From assembly GCA_029856295.1 (NCBI GenBank), contig JAHQWS010000177.1, positions 1 through 5,460 on the forward strand: 5,460 bases of DNA, given 5' to 3'. The DNA comes from Promethearchaeia archaeon (lineage in GTDB: Archaea > Asgardarchaeota > Lokiarchaeia > Sigyniarchaeales > SOKP01). Below the pieces are notes generated by a model, which worked only from the letters and a program-made list of their open reading frames with translations, did not search any database and had not been told where the DNA came from. Below, piece after piece: positions 1 through 5,460 of this stretch. The stretch's first letter is position 1. Every line of letters begins with the position of its first letter. The translations under genes were made by a program, and so were the position numbers.

Positions 1-2
1 GG

Positions 3-686
3 GCAGATGAACTAGTCTTTCTTGATATAACTGCCACGGTAGAAAAAAGAAAAACGGTCGTTGATCTAGTCAAAAAAGTAGCCAATAATGTTTCTATACC
101 ATTCACAGTTGGAGGTGGAATTGCATCGATGGATGATGCAGACGCAATCTTAAATGCTGGTGCGGACAAAATTTCTCTAAATAGTGCCGCAGTCAGAAAT
201 CCAAATATTCTTGATGAAATATCCAAGGAATACGGCTCTGAAAGACTTGTATGTGCTATAGATGGTGACAGAGTTTATGTTGATTCAGAAAAAGAAGCTA
301 AAAATAAAAATATAGTTAAAGTTGGAGATAAATTTTGCTGGTTTAATGTCATGACTCATAGTGGCACAAAATCAACTGGTATGGACGCAATTGAATGGTC
401 CAAAAAAGTTAAAGAACTTGGAGTGGGAGAAATCCTACCCACATCTAAGACATATGATGGAGTTAAAGAAGGTTATGATTTAGAAATGACTCGAATGATT
501 GCTGAAACAACAGGTCTACCAGTCACCGCATCTGGAGGAGCAGGTAATTCTCATCATATACTTGAAGCATTCACAATCGGAAAAGCTGCAGCTGCTTTAG
601 CCGCTTCAATCTTTCACTTTAGGGAAGTAACTATCAGAGAAGTTAAAGAATATTGTTCTAAAAATGGAATACCTATCAAATTGTAA
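3..686 (+). CDS. hisF: HisF-like cyclase subunit, diverged tandem copy (5' end cut by window edge)
   Basis: This is the C-terminal 227 residues of a HisF-family (beta/alpha)8 barrel. The family cyclises PRFAR with ammonia to imidazole glycerol phosphate and AICAR in the cytoplasm. The reading frame is open from base 3, and about 44 residues are missing compared with the next gene. The visible blocks are VFLDIT, the phosphate-loop FTVGGG, GADKISLN, AIDGDR (its Asp, visible residue 87, matches the catalytic Asp130 of Thermotoga HisF), an archaeal-type insertion, GEIL, the DG Asp (residue 152), SGGAG and LAASIFHF. The other catalytic Asp near the N terminus lies outside the window. It aligns without gaps to the complete HisF downstream, with about 123 of 227 residues identical by hand count. 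Several active-face positions differ: PTSKTYDG replaces LTSMDCDG, and AIDGDR replaces AIDAKR. It may be a specialised paralogue, a second functional HisF, or a gene starting to decay, though no frameshift or internal stop is present. The family call is firm and the function is uncertain. Confidence 0.88.
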   Translation, partial: ADELVFLDITATVEKRKTVVDLVKKVANNVSIPFTVGGGIASMDDADAILNAGADKISLNSAAVRNPNILDEISKEYGSERLVCAIDGDRVYVDSEKEAKNKNIVKVGDKFCWFNVMTHSGTKSTGMDAIEWSKKVKELGVGEILPTSKTYDGVKEGYDLEMTRMIAETTGLPVTASGGAGNSHHILEAFTIGKAAAALAASIFHFREVTIREVKEYCSKNGIPIKL

Positions 687-701
687 TTAACTAATTATAC
701 C

Positions 702-721
702 TTATTTTTTAAATCGTTTTG
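702..721 (+). terminator. Oligo-T tract after the first hisF
   Basis: A run of six T (705-710) is followed by four T (717-720), 18 to 34 bases after the stop codon of the first hisF-like gene. Archaeal RNA polymerase can terminate at short oligo-T tracts without a hairpin, so this is a reasonable transcript end. It suggests that the two hisF copies may be separate transcription units. In sequence this AT-rich, chance T runs are common, so the call is tentative. Confidence 0.4.
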
Positions 722-777
722 TATCGGTTATATTAATTATATTTATTTAATACGTCTAAGAAAATTACAGCACTTTA

Positions 778-787
778 TTTTATAATA
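778..787 (+). promoter_or_regulatory. Candidate archaeal TATA box for hisF-hisH (distal)
   Basis: The motif TTTTATAATA resembles an archaeal TATA box. Initiation about 25 bases downstream would start the transcript near 808 and leave a leader of about 40 bases before the hisF ATG at 849. That leader would cover the palindromic repeats at 817-840. A second TATA-like string, TTTTAAAT at 812-819, would instead give a leader of only about 9 bases. I cannot choose between the two from sequence. The 162-base gap containing them shows no gene on either strand. Confidence 0.3.
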
Positions 788-790
788 GCA

Positions 791-839
791 AATCTAAAAT
801 ATTTTGAATAGTTTTAAATCTTAGATTAGAATATTTAGA
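791..839. repeat. Palindromic and inverted repeats upstream of hisF
   Basis: AATCTTAGATT at 817-827 is a perfect 11-base palindrome around a central T. AATCTAA at 791-797 is the exact reverse complement of TTAGATT at 821-827. TCTAAAATATT (793-803) nearly pairs with AATATTTAGA (830-839), with one T bulged. The cluster lies between the candidate promoter and the hisF start, where an operator or a leader hairpin could act. The bases are almost all A and T, so chance is a real alternative. Confidence 0.3.
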
Positions 840-848
840 GAAAACTTT

Positions 849-1664
849 ATGCCCCTCACAAAACGCATTATTCCATGTTTGGACGTAACCAAAGGTCGTG
901 TAGTCAAAGGTACAAGATTCATTAATCTTAGAGATGCGGGGGATGCTATTGAATTAAGTGCATTTTACGACGAGCAGGGCGCAGATGAATTGGTGTTTTT
1001 AGATATAACAGCCTCATCAGATAAGAGGAAAATCCTCATTGATCTTGTAGAAAGAACTGGTGAACAAGTTTTTATTCCTTTTACTGTTGGAGGTGGTTTG
1101 AGAACCGTTGAGGATATTAAAGAAATTTTAAGAGCAGGAGCGGATAAAATCTCATTAAATACTGCCGCAGTACAAAATCCGAAGTTAATACCTGAAGGAG
1201 CGAAGATCTTCGGTTCTCAATGTATTGTAACTGCCATTGACGCTAAAAGAGTGTATGTAGATTCCCCTAAATTAGCTAAAGACAACATAGTTATTAAAGT
1301 TGGTAATAACTACTGTTGGTGGGAAGTGTATATAAATGGAGGTAGAACACCTACTGGGAAAGACGCTATACTATGGGGTGAAGAAGTTACTAAACTCGGA
1401 AGTGGTGAAATCTTACTGACAAGTATGGATTGCGATGGAACAAAGAATGGTTATGATCTCGAGTTAACAAAAACTTTTAGTGATAGACTAGATGTTCCAA
1501 TTATTGCTTCAGGAGGAGCTGGAGATCCAAATCATATTATAGATGTTTTTAAGATAGGTAAGGCTGATGCGTCCCTTGCGGCATCAATTTTCCATTATAA
1601 TGAATATCCTATTCCAATAGTAAAAGAAGCGTGTAATAAAGTAGGAATTTTAATGAGGTTGTAA
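849..1664 (+). CDS. hisF: Imidazole glycerol phosphate synthase, cyclase subunit HisF
   Basis: This is a complete 271-residue HisF, the cyclase half of imidazole glycerol phosphate synthase in histidine biosynthesis. It joins HisH-derived ammonia to PRFAR, giving imidazole glycerol phosphate and AICAR. Both catalytic aspartates are present: Asp12 in CLDV and Asp131 in AIDAKR, equivalent to Asp11 and Asp130 of Thermotoga HisF. The phosphate-binding segments FTVGGG (78-83) and SGGAG (221-225) are intact, as is LLTSMDCDG with its DG Asp196. Residues of roughly 136-157 form an insertion ending in YCWWEV that bacterial HisF (about 250-258 residues) lacks and that is typical of archaeal HisF. An in-frame TAG at 822-824 with no start codon in between fixes the start at 849. 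No strong ribosome binding site precedes it. The stop lies 2 bases before hisH, so the two subunits are surely co-expressed. Nothing suggests the diverged HisF2/WbuZ type of glycan clusters. Confidence 0.96.
   Translation: MPLTKRIIPCLDVTKGRVVKGTRFINLRDAGDAIELSAFYDEQGADELVFLDITASSDKRKILIDLVERTGEQVFIPFTVGGGLRTVEDIKEILRAGADKISLNTAAVQNPKLIPEGAKIFGSQCIVTAIDAKRVYVDSPKLAKDNIVIKVGNNYCWWEVYINGGRTPTGKDAILWGEEVTKLGSGEILLTSMDCDGTKNGYDLELTKTFSDRLDVPIIASGGAGDPNHIIDVFKIGKADASLAASIFHYNEYPIPIVKEACNKVGILMRL
1655..1661 (+). promoter_or_regulatory. Ribosome binding site of hisH inside the end of hisF
   Basis: GAGGTTG lies 5 bases before the hisH ATG at 1667 (its GAGGT core is 7 bases before), within the last codons of hisF. 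This matches the anti-Shine-Dalgarno end of archaeal 16S rRNA well. It implies that hisH is translated by ribosomes reinitiating after hisF, which would keep the two subunits near equal amounts. Confidence 0.65.
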
Positions 1665-1666
1665 AT

Positions 1667-2296
1667 ATGACTTTAAATATTGCCATAATTGATTATGAAA
1701 TGGGCAATCTCAAAAGCATTTATAAATGTTTAAAGCACTTAAACATTGAAGCCAAGATTACTGACAATCCAAAAATCATATTGGATTCGGATGGAGTTAT
1801 CTTACCAGGTGTGGGTGCTTTTGGAGATGCCATGATGCATTTGAAAGAAAAAAAACTAATCCCTATTATTAAAAAAATTGTTAAAGATAACAAACCCCTT
1901 TTTGGAATATGTTTAGGATTGCATTTGTTATATTCGAAAGGATTTGAAATGGGGGAATTCGAGGGATTAGATATAATACAAGGAGAAGTCATTATTTTTG
2001 ATAAATCAAAAGTAGGTAAAATACCTCAAATAGGATGGAATAATGTAGAGTTTCAGAACGATAGCCATTTTATAATCCAAGGAGTCCCTAATAATTCCTA
2101 TTTCTATTTTGTACATAGCTTTTATGGAATACCTAAGAATGAGGAAAATGTTCTTGGCTTAACTAAATACGGTGAAATTGAATTTTGTTCAATTGTTAGT
2201 AAAGATAATATCATTGCTACTCAATTTCATCCAGAAAAATCGAGTAAATATGGAATACAAATATATCAGAATTTTATTAATTATTGCAAGAAGTAA
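1667..2296 (+). CDS. hisH: Imidazole glycerol phosphate synthase, glutaminase subunit HisH
   Basis: This 209-residue class I glutamine amidotransferase has the usual HisH length. It hydrolyses glutamine and passes ammonia through the HisF barrel. The start IAIIDYEMGNLKS, the PGVGAFGDAM segment (47-56, oxyanion region), the nucleophile elbow GICLG with Cys82, the YFYFVHSFY segment (145-153) and QFHPEKSS with His188 and Glu190 are all present, so the catalytic triad is complete. One oddity is residue 86, which is His in GICLGLH where HisH normally has Gln (GICLGMQ); in Thermotoga HisH that Gln (88) lies in the glutamine site. It sits 2 bases after hisF with an embedded ribosome binding site, so it pairs with that copy and perhaps also with the upstream HisF-like protein. 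Base composition is lower in GC than its neighbours in the stretch I counted (15 of 60 at 1861-1920). Confidence 0.95.
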   Translation: MTLNIAIIDYEMGNLKSIYKCLKHLNIEAKITDNPKIILDSDGVILPGVGAFGDAMMHLKEKKLIPIIKKIVKDNKPLFGICLGLHLLYSKGFEMGEFEGLDIIQGEVIIFDKSKVGKIPQIGWNNVEFQNDSHFIIQGVPNNSYFYFVHSFYGIPKNEENVLGLTKYGEIEFCSIVSKDNIIATQFHPEKSSKYGIQIYQNFINYCKK

Positions 2297-2318
2297 AGTC
2301 ATATCAGATTAATAATTG

Positions 2319-2328
2319 TATTTAAAAA
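2319..2328 (+). promoter_or_regulatory. Candidate TATA box for the purF-like gene
   Basis: TATTTAAAAA is a TATA-like string about 38 bases before the ATG at 2362. Initiation about 25 bases downstream would start the mRNA just ahead of the AGGTGAT ribosome binding site, which is a coherent arrangement for a gene with its own promoter. The T5 run at 2329-2333 just after it could equally mark the end of the hisH transcript. The whole 65-base gap is AT-rich, so this is tentative. Confidence 0.35.
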
Positions 2329-2349
2329 TTTTTCTTCAATTAACAATAT

Positions 2350-2356
2350 AGGTGAT
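2350..2356 (+). promoter_or_regulatory. Strong ribosome binding site of the purF-like gene
   Basis: AGGTGAT is a full match to the archaeal anti-Shine-Dalgarno sequence, 5 bases before the ATG at 2362. An in-frame TGA at 2353-2355 lies inside it, so translation in this frame cannot begin further upstream. Together these fix the N terminus as MGG and show that the absent cysteine is not a start-site error. Confidence 0.8.
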
Positions 2357-2361
2357 ATGTT

Positions 2362-3759
2362 ATGGGTGGTCTTTTTGGAGTTTTTTCAAATACGGATTGT
2401 GTAGAGGATCTTTTTTACGGGACGGATTATCATTCCCATTTAGGAACCAGCAGAGGTGGATTGGCAGTTATAAATTCAGGGGAGTTCCAAAGATTCATCA
2501 AAGACATCACGACATCTCAATTCAGATCCAAATTTGAGAATGACATAAAGAAAATGCATGGAAATAAAGGCATTGGTGTGATCAGTGACTATGACGATCA
2601 ACCCCTGATAATAAACTCACATCTAGGTGTATTTGCCATTGCCACAGTTGGTAGGATTATTAATTTGGAAACTCTAGCAGATGAAGCGTTAAATAATGGA
2701 TCTCATTTCTCAGAAATGCATGGAGGAGAAACTAATCCCACAGAGATGGTTGCAACAATTATTAGCCAAGGTAGTACCTTTGAACAAGGAATTCAAAAAG
2801 TTCAAGAGATGATTGATGGGTCGTGTACCATGCTTATATTAACTAGTGAAGGCATCTATGCAGCGCGAGATAAGCTAGGTAGAACCCCCCTCGTCATAGG
2901 GGAAAAGCTCGGATCTTATGCTGTCGCGATGGAAACTTGTGCATTTCCTAATCTTAAATATAACATAACAAAATATCTTGGACCAGGTGAAGTTATTTTT
3001 ATAGGTAAGTCGGGTTTAGAACAAAAAATCGCACCTGGCGATCGGATGCAGATCTGTTCTTTCTTATGGGTATATTATGGATATCCTGCATCTAATTATG
3101 AGGGTATTAATGTAGAGGTTGTTCGCTATAAATGTGGCGCATGTCTGGCAAAGAATGATTGTGTGGAAATTGATCTCGTAGCGGGTATCCCCGATTCTGG
3201 AACTGCACATGGTCTGGGTTATGCAAACGAAGCAAAAATTCCCTACTCACGACCGTTTGTAAAATACACTCCGACGTGGCCTCGAAGCTTCATGCCTCAA
3301 GTACAATCCGTGAGGGACAGAGTTGCGAAAATGAAGCTAATCCCCATTAAAGAACTCATTAAGGATAAACGTATCCTTTTCTGTGAAGACTCAATTGTGA
3401 GAGGGACACAACTTAGAAAAACAATTCAAAGATTACATGATTCAGGGGTCAATGAAGTTCACATGAGGCCTGCATGCCCACCGCTTGTTTATGTGTGTAA
3501 ATTCCTTAATTTCTCTAGGTCTCGTTCTGAGTTAGATTTAGCGGGACGATGGGCCATAAAAGAATTAATTGGAAGGGATATTAATGATCCTATCGAATAT
3601 ACTAATCCAGATTCTGAAAATTATAAAGCCATGGTTGATATCATACGTAAAAGGTTGGGGTTGACAACGTTAAAATACCAGAGATTAGAAGACTTGATTA
3701 AAGCTATTGGGTTGCCAAAGGAGAAATTATGCACATATTGCTTTGACGGAGAAGAGTAG
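2362..3759 (+). CDS. PurF paralogue with an inactivated glutaminase domain (MGG type)
   Basis: This 465-residue protein has the full PurF architecture: an N-terminal Ntn glutaminase-like domain (about 1-230) and a C-terminal phosphoribosyltransferase domain. The transferase half keeps PDSG (278-280 region), the PRPP loop EDSIVRGT (342-349), and Cys232, Cys379, Cys457 and Cys460 at positions matching the four [4Fe-4S] ligands of Bacillus PurF. The glutaminase half is dead by motif. The mature N-terminal Cys is replaced by Gly (MGGLFG, no propeptide). Against the neighbouring PurF, catalytic-site Arg92 becomes Ser75, Asn124 becomes Val96 and Asp149 becomes Pro126, and the HRGQE loop is lost. 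The segment facing the PRPP site reads YTPTWPRSFMP instead of NRYVWRTFIMP. From memory, similar MGG-type proteins annotated as amidophosphoribosyltransferase occur in Bacteroidota and Clostridia. It could be an ammonia-dependent PRPP amidotransferase, an enzyme using another nucleophile, or a regulatory partner of PurF. The family is certain and the reaction is not. Confidence 0.9.
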   Translation: MGGLFGVFSNTDCVEDLFYGTDYHSHLGTSRGGLAVINSGEFQRFIKDITTSQFRSKFENDIKKMHGNKGIGVISDYDDQPLIINSHLGVFAIATVGRIINLETLADEALNNGSHFSEMHGGETNPTEMVATIISQGSTFEQGIQKVQEMIDGSCTMLILTSEGIYAARDKLGRTPLVIGEKLGSYAVAMETCAFPNLKYNITKYLGPGEVIFIGKSGLEQKIAPGDRMQICSFLWVYYGYPASNYEGINVEVVRYKCGACLAKNDCVEIDLVAGIPDSGTAHGLGYANEAKIPYSRPFVKYTPTWPRSFMPQVQSVRDRVAKMKLIPIKELIKDKRILFCEDSIVRGTQLRKTIQRLHDSGVNEVHMRPACPPLVYVCKFLNFSRSRSELDLAGRWAIKELIGRDINDPIEYTNPDSENYKAMVDIIRKRLGLTTLKYQRLEDLIKAIGLPKEKLCTYCFDGEE

Positions 3760-3813
3760 TTGAAAATCTTTGAAGAAATGATCAGAATTTAACTTATCAA
3801 CCACTCAAGATTA

Positions 3814-5361
3814 TTATTGGCCATTTTTTTCTGATTTTTTACGCCTTCCATTTGATATTGATTCTTCCAATTCTTTGATTTTCTCAACATATTTTAAAGG
3901 ATATTCCCCAGTTAAGCATGCTAAACATAATTGACTCTCATTTTTTCCAATAGATTTCTTTAAGTCATCGAGAGTTTGATATAAGAGAGAATCAGCACCT
4001 ATAGTTTTTCGAATTTTTTCTATATATTCCTCTTCTCCAAATTCTTTTCTATTTTTTCCTGCGATTAATTCATCTGTTGTAGGAAAATCTATGCCCATAT
4101 AACAAGCACTAATTACAGGAGGGCAACTTATTCTAACATGAACTGATTTCGCTCCACCCGCTTCTTTTAGCAAGGACACAATTTGTTTTGTAGTTGTACC
4201 TCTCACGATAGAATCATCCAATAGGATTACGTCTTTTCCTTGAATAACACTTTTAATAGGATTTAATTTTTCTTTCACAGCCGCTTTTCGCATTTTTTGA
4301 TTAGGCATAATAAAGGTTCGCCACACATATCGATTTTTCATTAAACCTTCTACATATGGCAATCCCGATTTTTTAGCATATCCTACAGCGGCACTTCTTC
4401 CTGAATCAGGGACAGGTACAACAATTGCATTCATTTTAAATTCTGGATCTAAAAGTTGTGGATCATTAATCGCTAAATTCTCGCCCATTCTCAATCTTGC
4501 TTCAGCCACAGAAACTCCATCAATAATAGAATCAGGACGGGCAAAATATACAAATTCAAATTGACATAGAGCAGATCTCTCTGCTTTTAAAACCATCTCC
4601 GAATGAATATCCTTTTGATGGCTTAAATGAACTATTTCTCCGGGTTCTACATCTCTTAAAAATTTAGCCCCTACACTATCAATCGCACATGATTCAGAAG
4701 CAACAAAATAGAGATTTCTTTTTTCGGATTTTAACTCCCCAATACATAAAGGTTTAAAGCCTTTTGGGTCTCTTATCGCATAAATATCTCCATCAGTTGT
4801 CATGAGGACCAGTGAATAGGATCCATCTAATAATTTACTAACAATTTTAAGAATCTCTGGCCAATCTTCGGTTCCTAAGCCAATTGATGCAATTAACTGA
4901 GCAATCACTTCTGTATCTGTATTAGTTACAAATATTCTGCCCAAATCATCCATTTTTTTCTTAATGTCATCATATATAGGAATCGTTCCATTGAATGCTA
5001 ATGAAAATTCTATTTCGTTATTTCTAAAATGAAAGGGTTGAATATAGTCAAGTGACTCATATTCAGTGCTTCCTGTTGTAGCATATCTATTATGCCCAAT
5101 ACCAACATTACCCCAAAATTGGCGTAATATGTTATCATTCAATACTTTTGAAACCAACCCTTTCCTTTTATATGTATAAATTTTACCCCCCGTTTTTAAG
5201 ATAGATATCCCTGAACTTTCCTGACCTCTATGTTGTTGAGCGATTAATCCTTGGTATAATAATCTAGATACAGAAAAAGCGATATCATCACAAGTAACAC
5301 CAAAAACAGCACAATGTTCAACGGGTTTATCTCTCTTAATTACTTTATCTTTAAAAGCCAT
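3814..5361 (-). CDS. purF: Amidophosphoribosyltransferase PurF (canonical)
   Basis: PurF converts PRPP and glutamine to 5-phosphoribosylamine, the first committed step of purine synthesis. This 515-residue copy is complete. A 16-residue propeptide precedes Cys17 (CAVFGV), the expected nucleophile after self-cleavage. The glutaminase domain keeps HRGQESSG (44-51), HNRYATTG with Arg92, FNG with Asn124-Gly125, and NTDTE with Asp149. The transferase domain keeps PVPDSG (316-321), the flexible loop KNRYVWRTFIMP (342-353) and the PRPP loop LDDSIVRGTT (381-390). Cys266, Cys420, Cys479 and Cys482 match the [4Fe-4S] ligands of the Bacillus-type enzyme, so an oxygen-labile cluster is likely. A charged, probably helical tail (about 488-515) makes it slightly longer than the Bacillus enzyme. 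An in-frame stop (TAA at 5370-5368) three codons upstream fixes the start. There is no clear ribosome binding site, so the mRNA may be weakly led. It converges on the purF-like gene with a 54-base gap. Confidence 0.97.
   Translation of the reverse strand: MAFKDKVIKRDKPVEHCAVFGVTCDDIAFSVSRLLYQGLIAQQHRGQESSGISILKTGGKIYTYKRKGLVSKVLNDNILRQFWGNVGIGHNRYATTGSTEYESLDYIQPFHFRNNEIEFSLAFNGTIPIYDDIKKKMDDLGRIFVTNTDTEVIAQLIASIGLGTEDWPEILKIVSKLLDGSYSLVLMTTDGDIYAIRDPKGFKPLCIGELKSEKRNLYFVASESCAIDSVGAKFLRDVEPGEIVHLSHQKDIHSEMVLKAERSALCQFEFVYFARPDSIIDGVSVAEARLRMGENLAINDPQLLDPEFKMNAIVVPVPDSGRSAAVGYAKKSGLPYVEGLMKNRYVWRTFIMPNQKMRKAAVKEKLNPIKSVIQGKDVILLDDSIVRGTTTKQIVSLLKEAGGAKSVHVRISCPPVISACYMGIDFPTTDELIAGKNRKEFGEEEYIEKIRKTIGADSLLYQTLDDLKKSIGKNESQLCLACLTGEYPLKYVEKIKELEESISNGRRKKSEKNGQ
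3824..3840 (+). terminator. Oligo-T terminator of the purF-like gene, inside the convergent purF
   Basis: On the plus strand a run of seven T (3824-3830) and a run of six T (3835-3840) lie 65 to 81 bases after the purF-like stop codon. This is a good archaeal-style termination signal. The same bases, read on the other strand, encode the Lys/Glu/Ser-rich tail of the convergent purF. A weak near-inverted repeat just before it (AATCTTTGA at 3765-3773, TCAAGATT at 3805-3812) could form a loose stem. No comparable T tract was seen for the minus-strand purF transcript. Confidence 0.45.
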
Positions 5362-5424
5362 GATTTTTTATTAGGTAAAGAGAGCCAATTTTTCATTAAC
5401 TACAAGTAATTAAATTAATTACAA

Positions 5425-5433
5425 TTATAAAAG
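5425..5433 (-). promoter_or_regulatory. Candidate TATA box for purF
   Basis: Read on the minus strand this is CTTTTATAA, a TATA-like string about 65-70 bases before the purF start. Initiation about 25 bases downstream would leave a leader near 40 bases. The 99 bases between the purF start and the window edge are very AT-rich and offer other candidates, including the AATTAATTT-like stretch near 5406-5420, so this is a weak call. Confidence 0.25.
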
Positions 5434-5460
5434 ATTATTTGTAATGGAGTATAAGATAAA

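Noticed and set aside
129..131. ATG at 129 as the start of the first hisF-like gene
   Set aside because: The frame is open to base 3 and encodes conserved HisF sequence (VFLDIT, FTVGGG) upstream of this ATG, so the true start lies left of the window.
3..686. First hisF-like gene as a pseudogene
   Set aside because: No frameshift or internal stop is present, alignment to the second copy is gap-free, and most motifs are intact; divergence alone is not evidence of decay.
687..848. Small RNA gene, tRNA or riboswitch in the gap between the hisF copies
   Set aside because: The gap is almost all A and T, with no GC-paired stems, no cloverleaf and no conserved aptamer motif that I can see.
1720..1992. 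Open frame of 90 codons on the minus strand within hisH
   Set aside because: It lies wholly antisense to a well-supported hisH, has no recognisable motif and no ribosome binding site; it is a shadow of the real gene.
849..2296. HisF/HisH as the glycan acetamidino (WbuZ/WbuY, HisF2-type) pair
   Set aside because: The HisF has canonical catalytic motifs (CLDV, AIDAKR, SGGAG), and no sugar or N-acetyl sugar amidotransferase genes are nearby.
2352..2537. Short plus-strand open frame starting at a GTG just before the purF-like gene
   Set aside because: It overlaps the purF-like gene in another frame, its GTG start lies inside that gene's ribosome binding site, and the predicted protein resembles nothing.
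5444..5460. Possible plus-strand gene starting at ATG 5444 and running off the right edge
   Set aside because: Only five to six codons are visible, with no ribosome binding site before them; there is not enough sequence to support a gene.

Overview
The window looks like a piece of an AT-rich archaeal chromosome. Both HisF proteins carry the roughly 20-residue insertion that I associate with archaeal HisF. The clearest ribosome binding site (AGGTGAT) matches the archaeal 16S tail, the upstream regions hold TATA-like boxes, and likely transcript ends are plain oligo-T tracts. An Asgard or another AT-rich archaeal lineage would fit, but the sequence alone does not settle the lineage.

Layout: from the left edge to 686 there is a hisF-type gene that has lost its first ~44 codons to the window edge. 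A 162-base AT-rich gap with an oligo-T tract and TATA-like boxes follows. A complete canonical hisF (849-1664) comes next, coupled to hisH (1667-2296), so together they encode a full imidazole glycerol phosphate synthase. After 65 bases comes a PurF-family gene (2362-3759). Its N-terminal glutaminase domain has lost the nucleophilic cysteine and the other glutamine-handling residues, while its phosphoribosyltransferase half looks intact. Convergent to it, on the minus strand, is an ordinary full-length purF (3814-5361). The last 99 bases are AT-rich upstream sequence of that purF.

How the genes fit together: HisH releases ammonia from glutamine, and HisF uses it to make imidazole glycerol phosphate and AICAR. 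AICAR re-enters purine synthesis. PurF uses glutamine-derived ammonia and PRPP for the first committed step of purine synthesis. The window therefore groups glutamine/ammonia and phosphoribosyl enzymes of the histidine-purine junction.

Two things stand out. There is a second, diverged hisF in tandem, about 54 percent identical to its neighbour by hand alignment. There is also a PurF paralogue that cannot be a glutamine-dependent enzyme in the usual way. To my recollection the same MGG-type PurF paralogue occurs in Bacteroidota and Clostridia, so the family is not new. Its biochemical role and its position beside a duplicated hisF/hisH set are the points worth pursuing. No mobile element, CRISPR array, tRNA or rRNA was seen.
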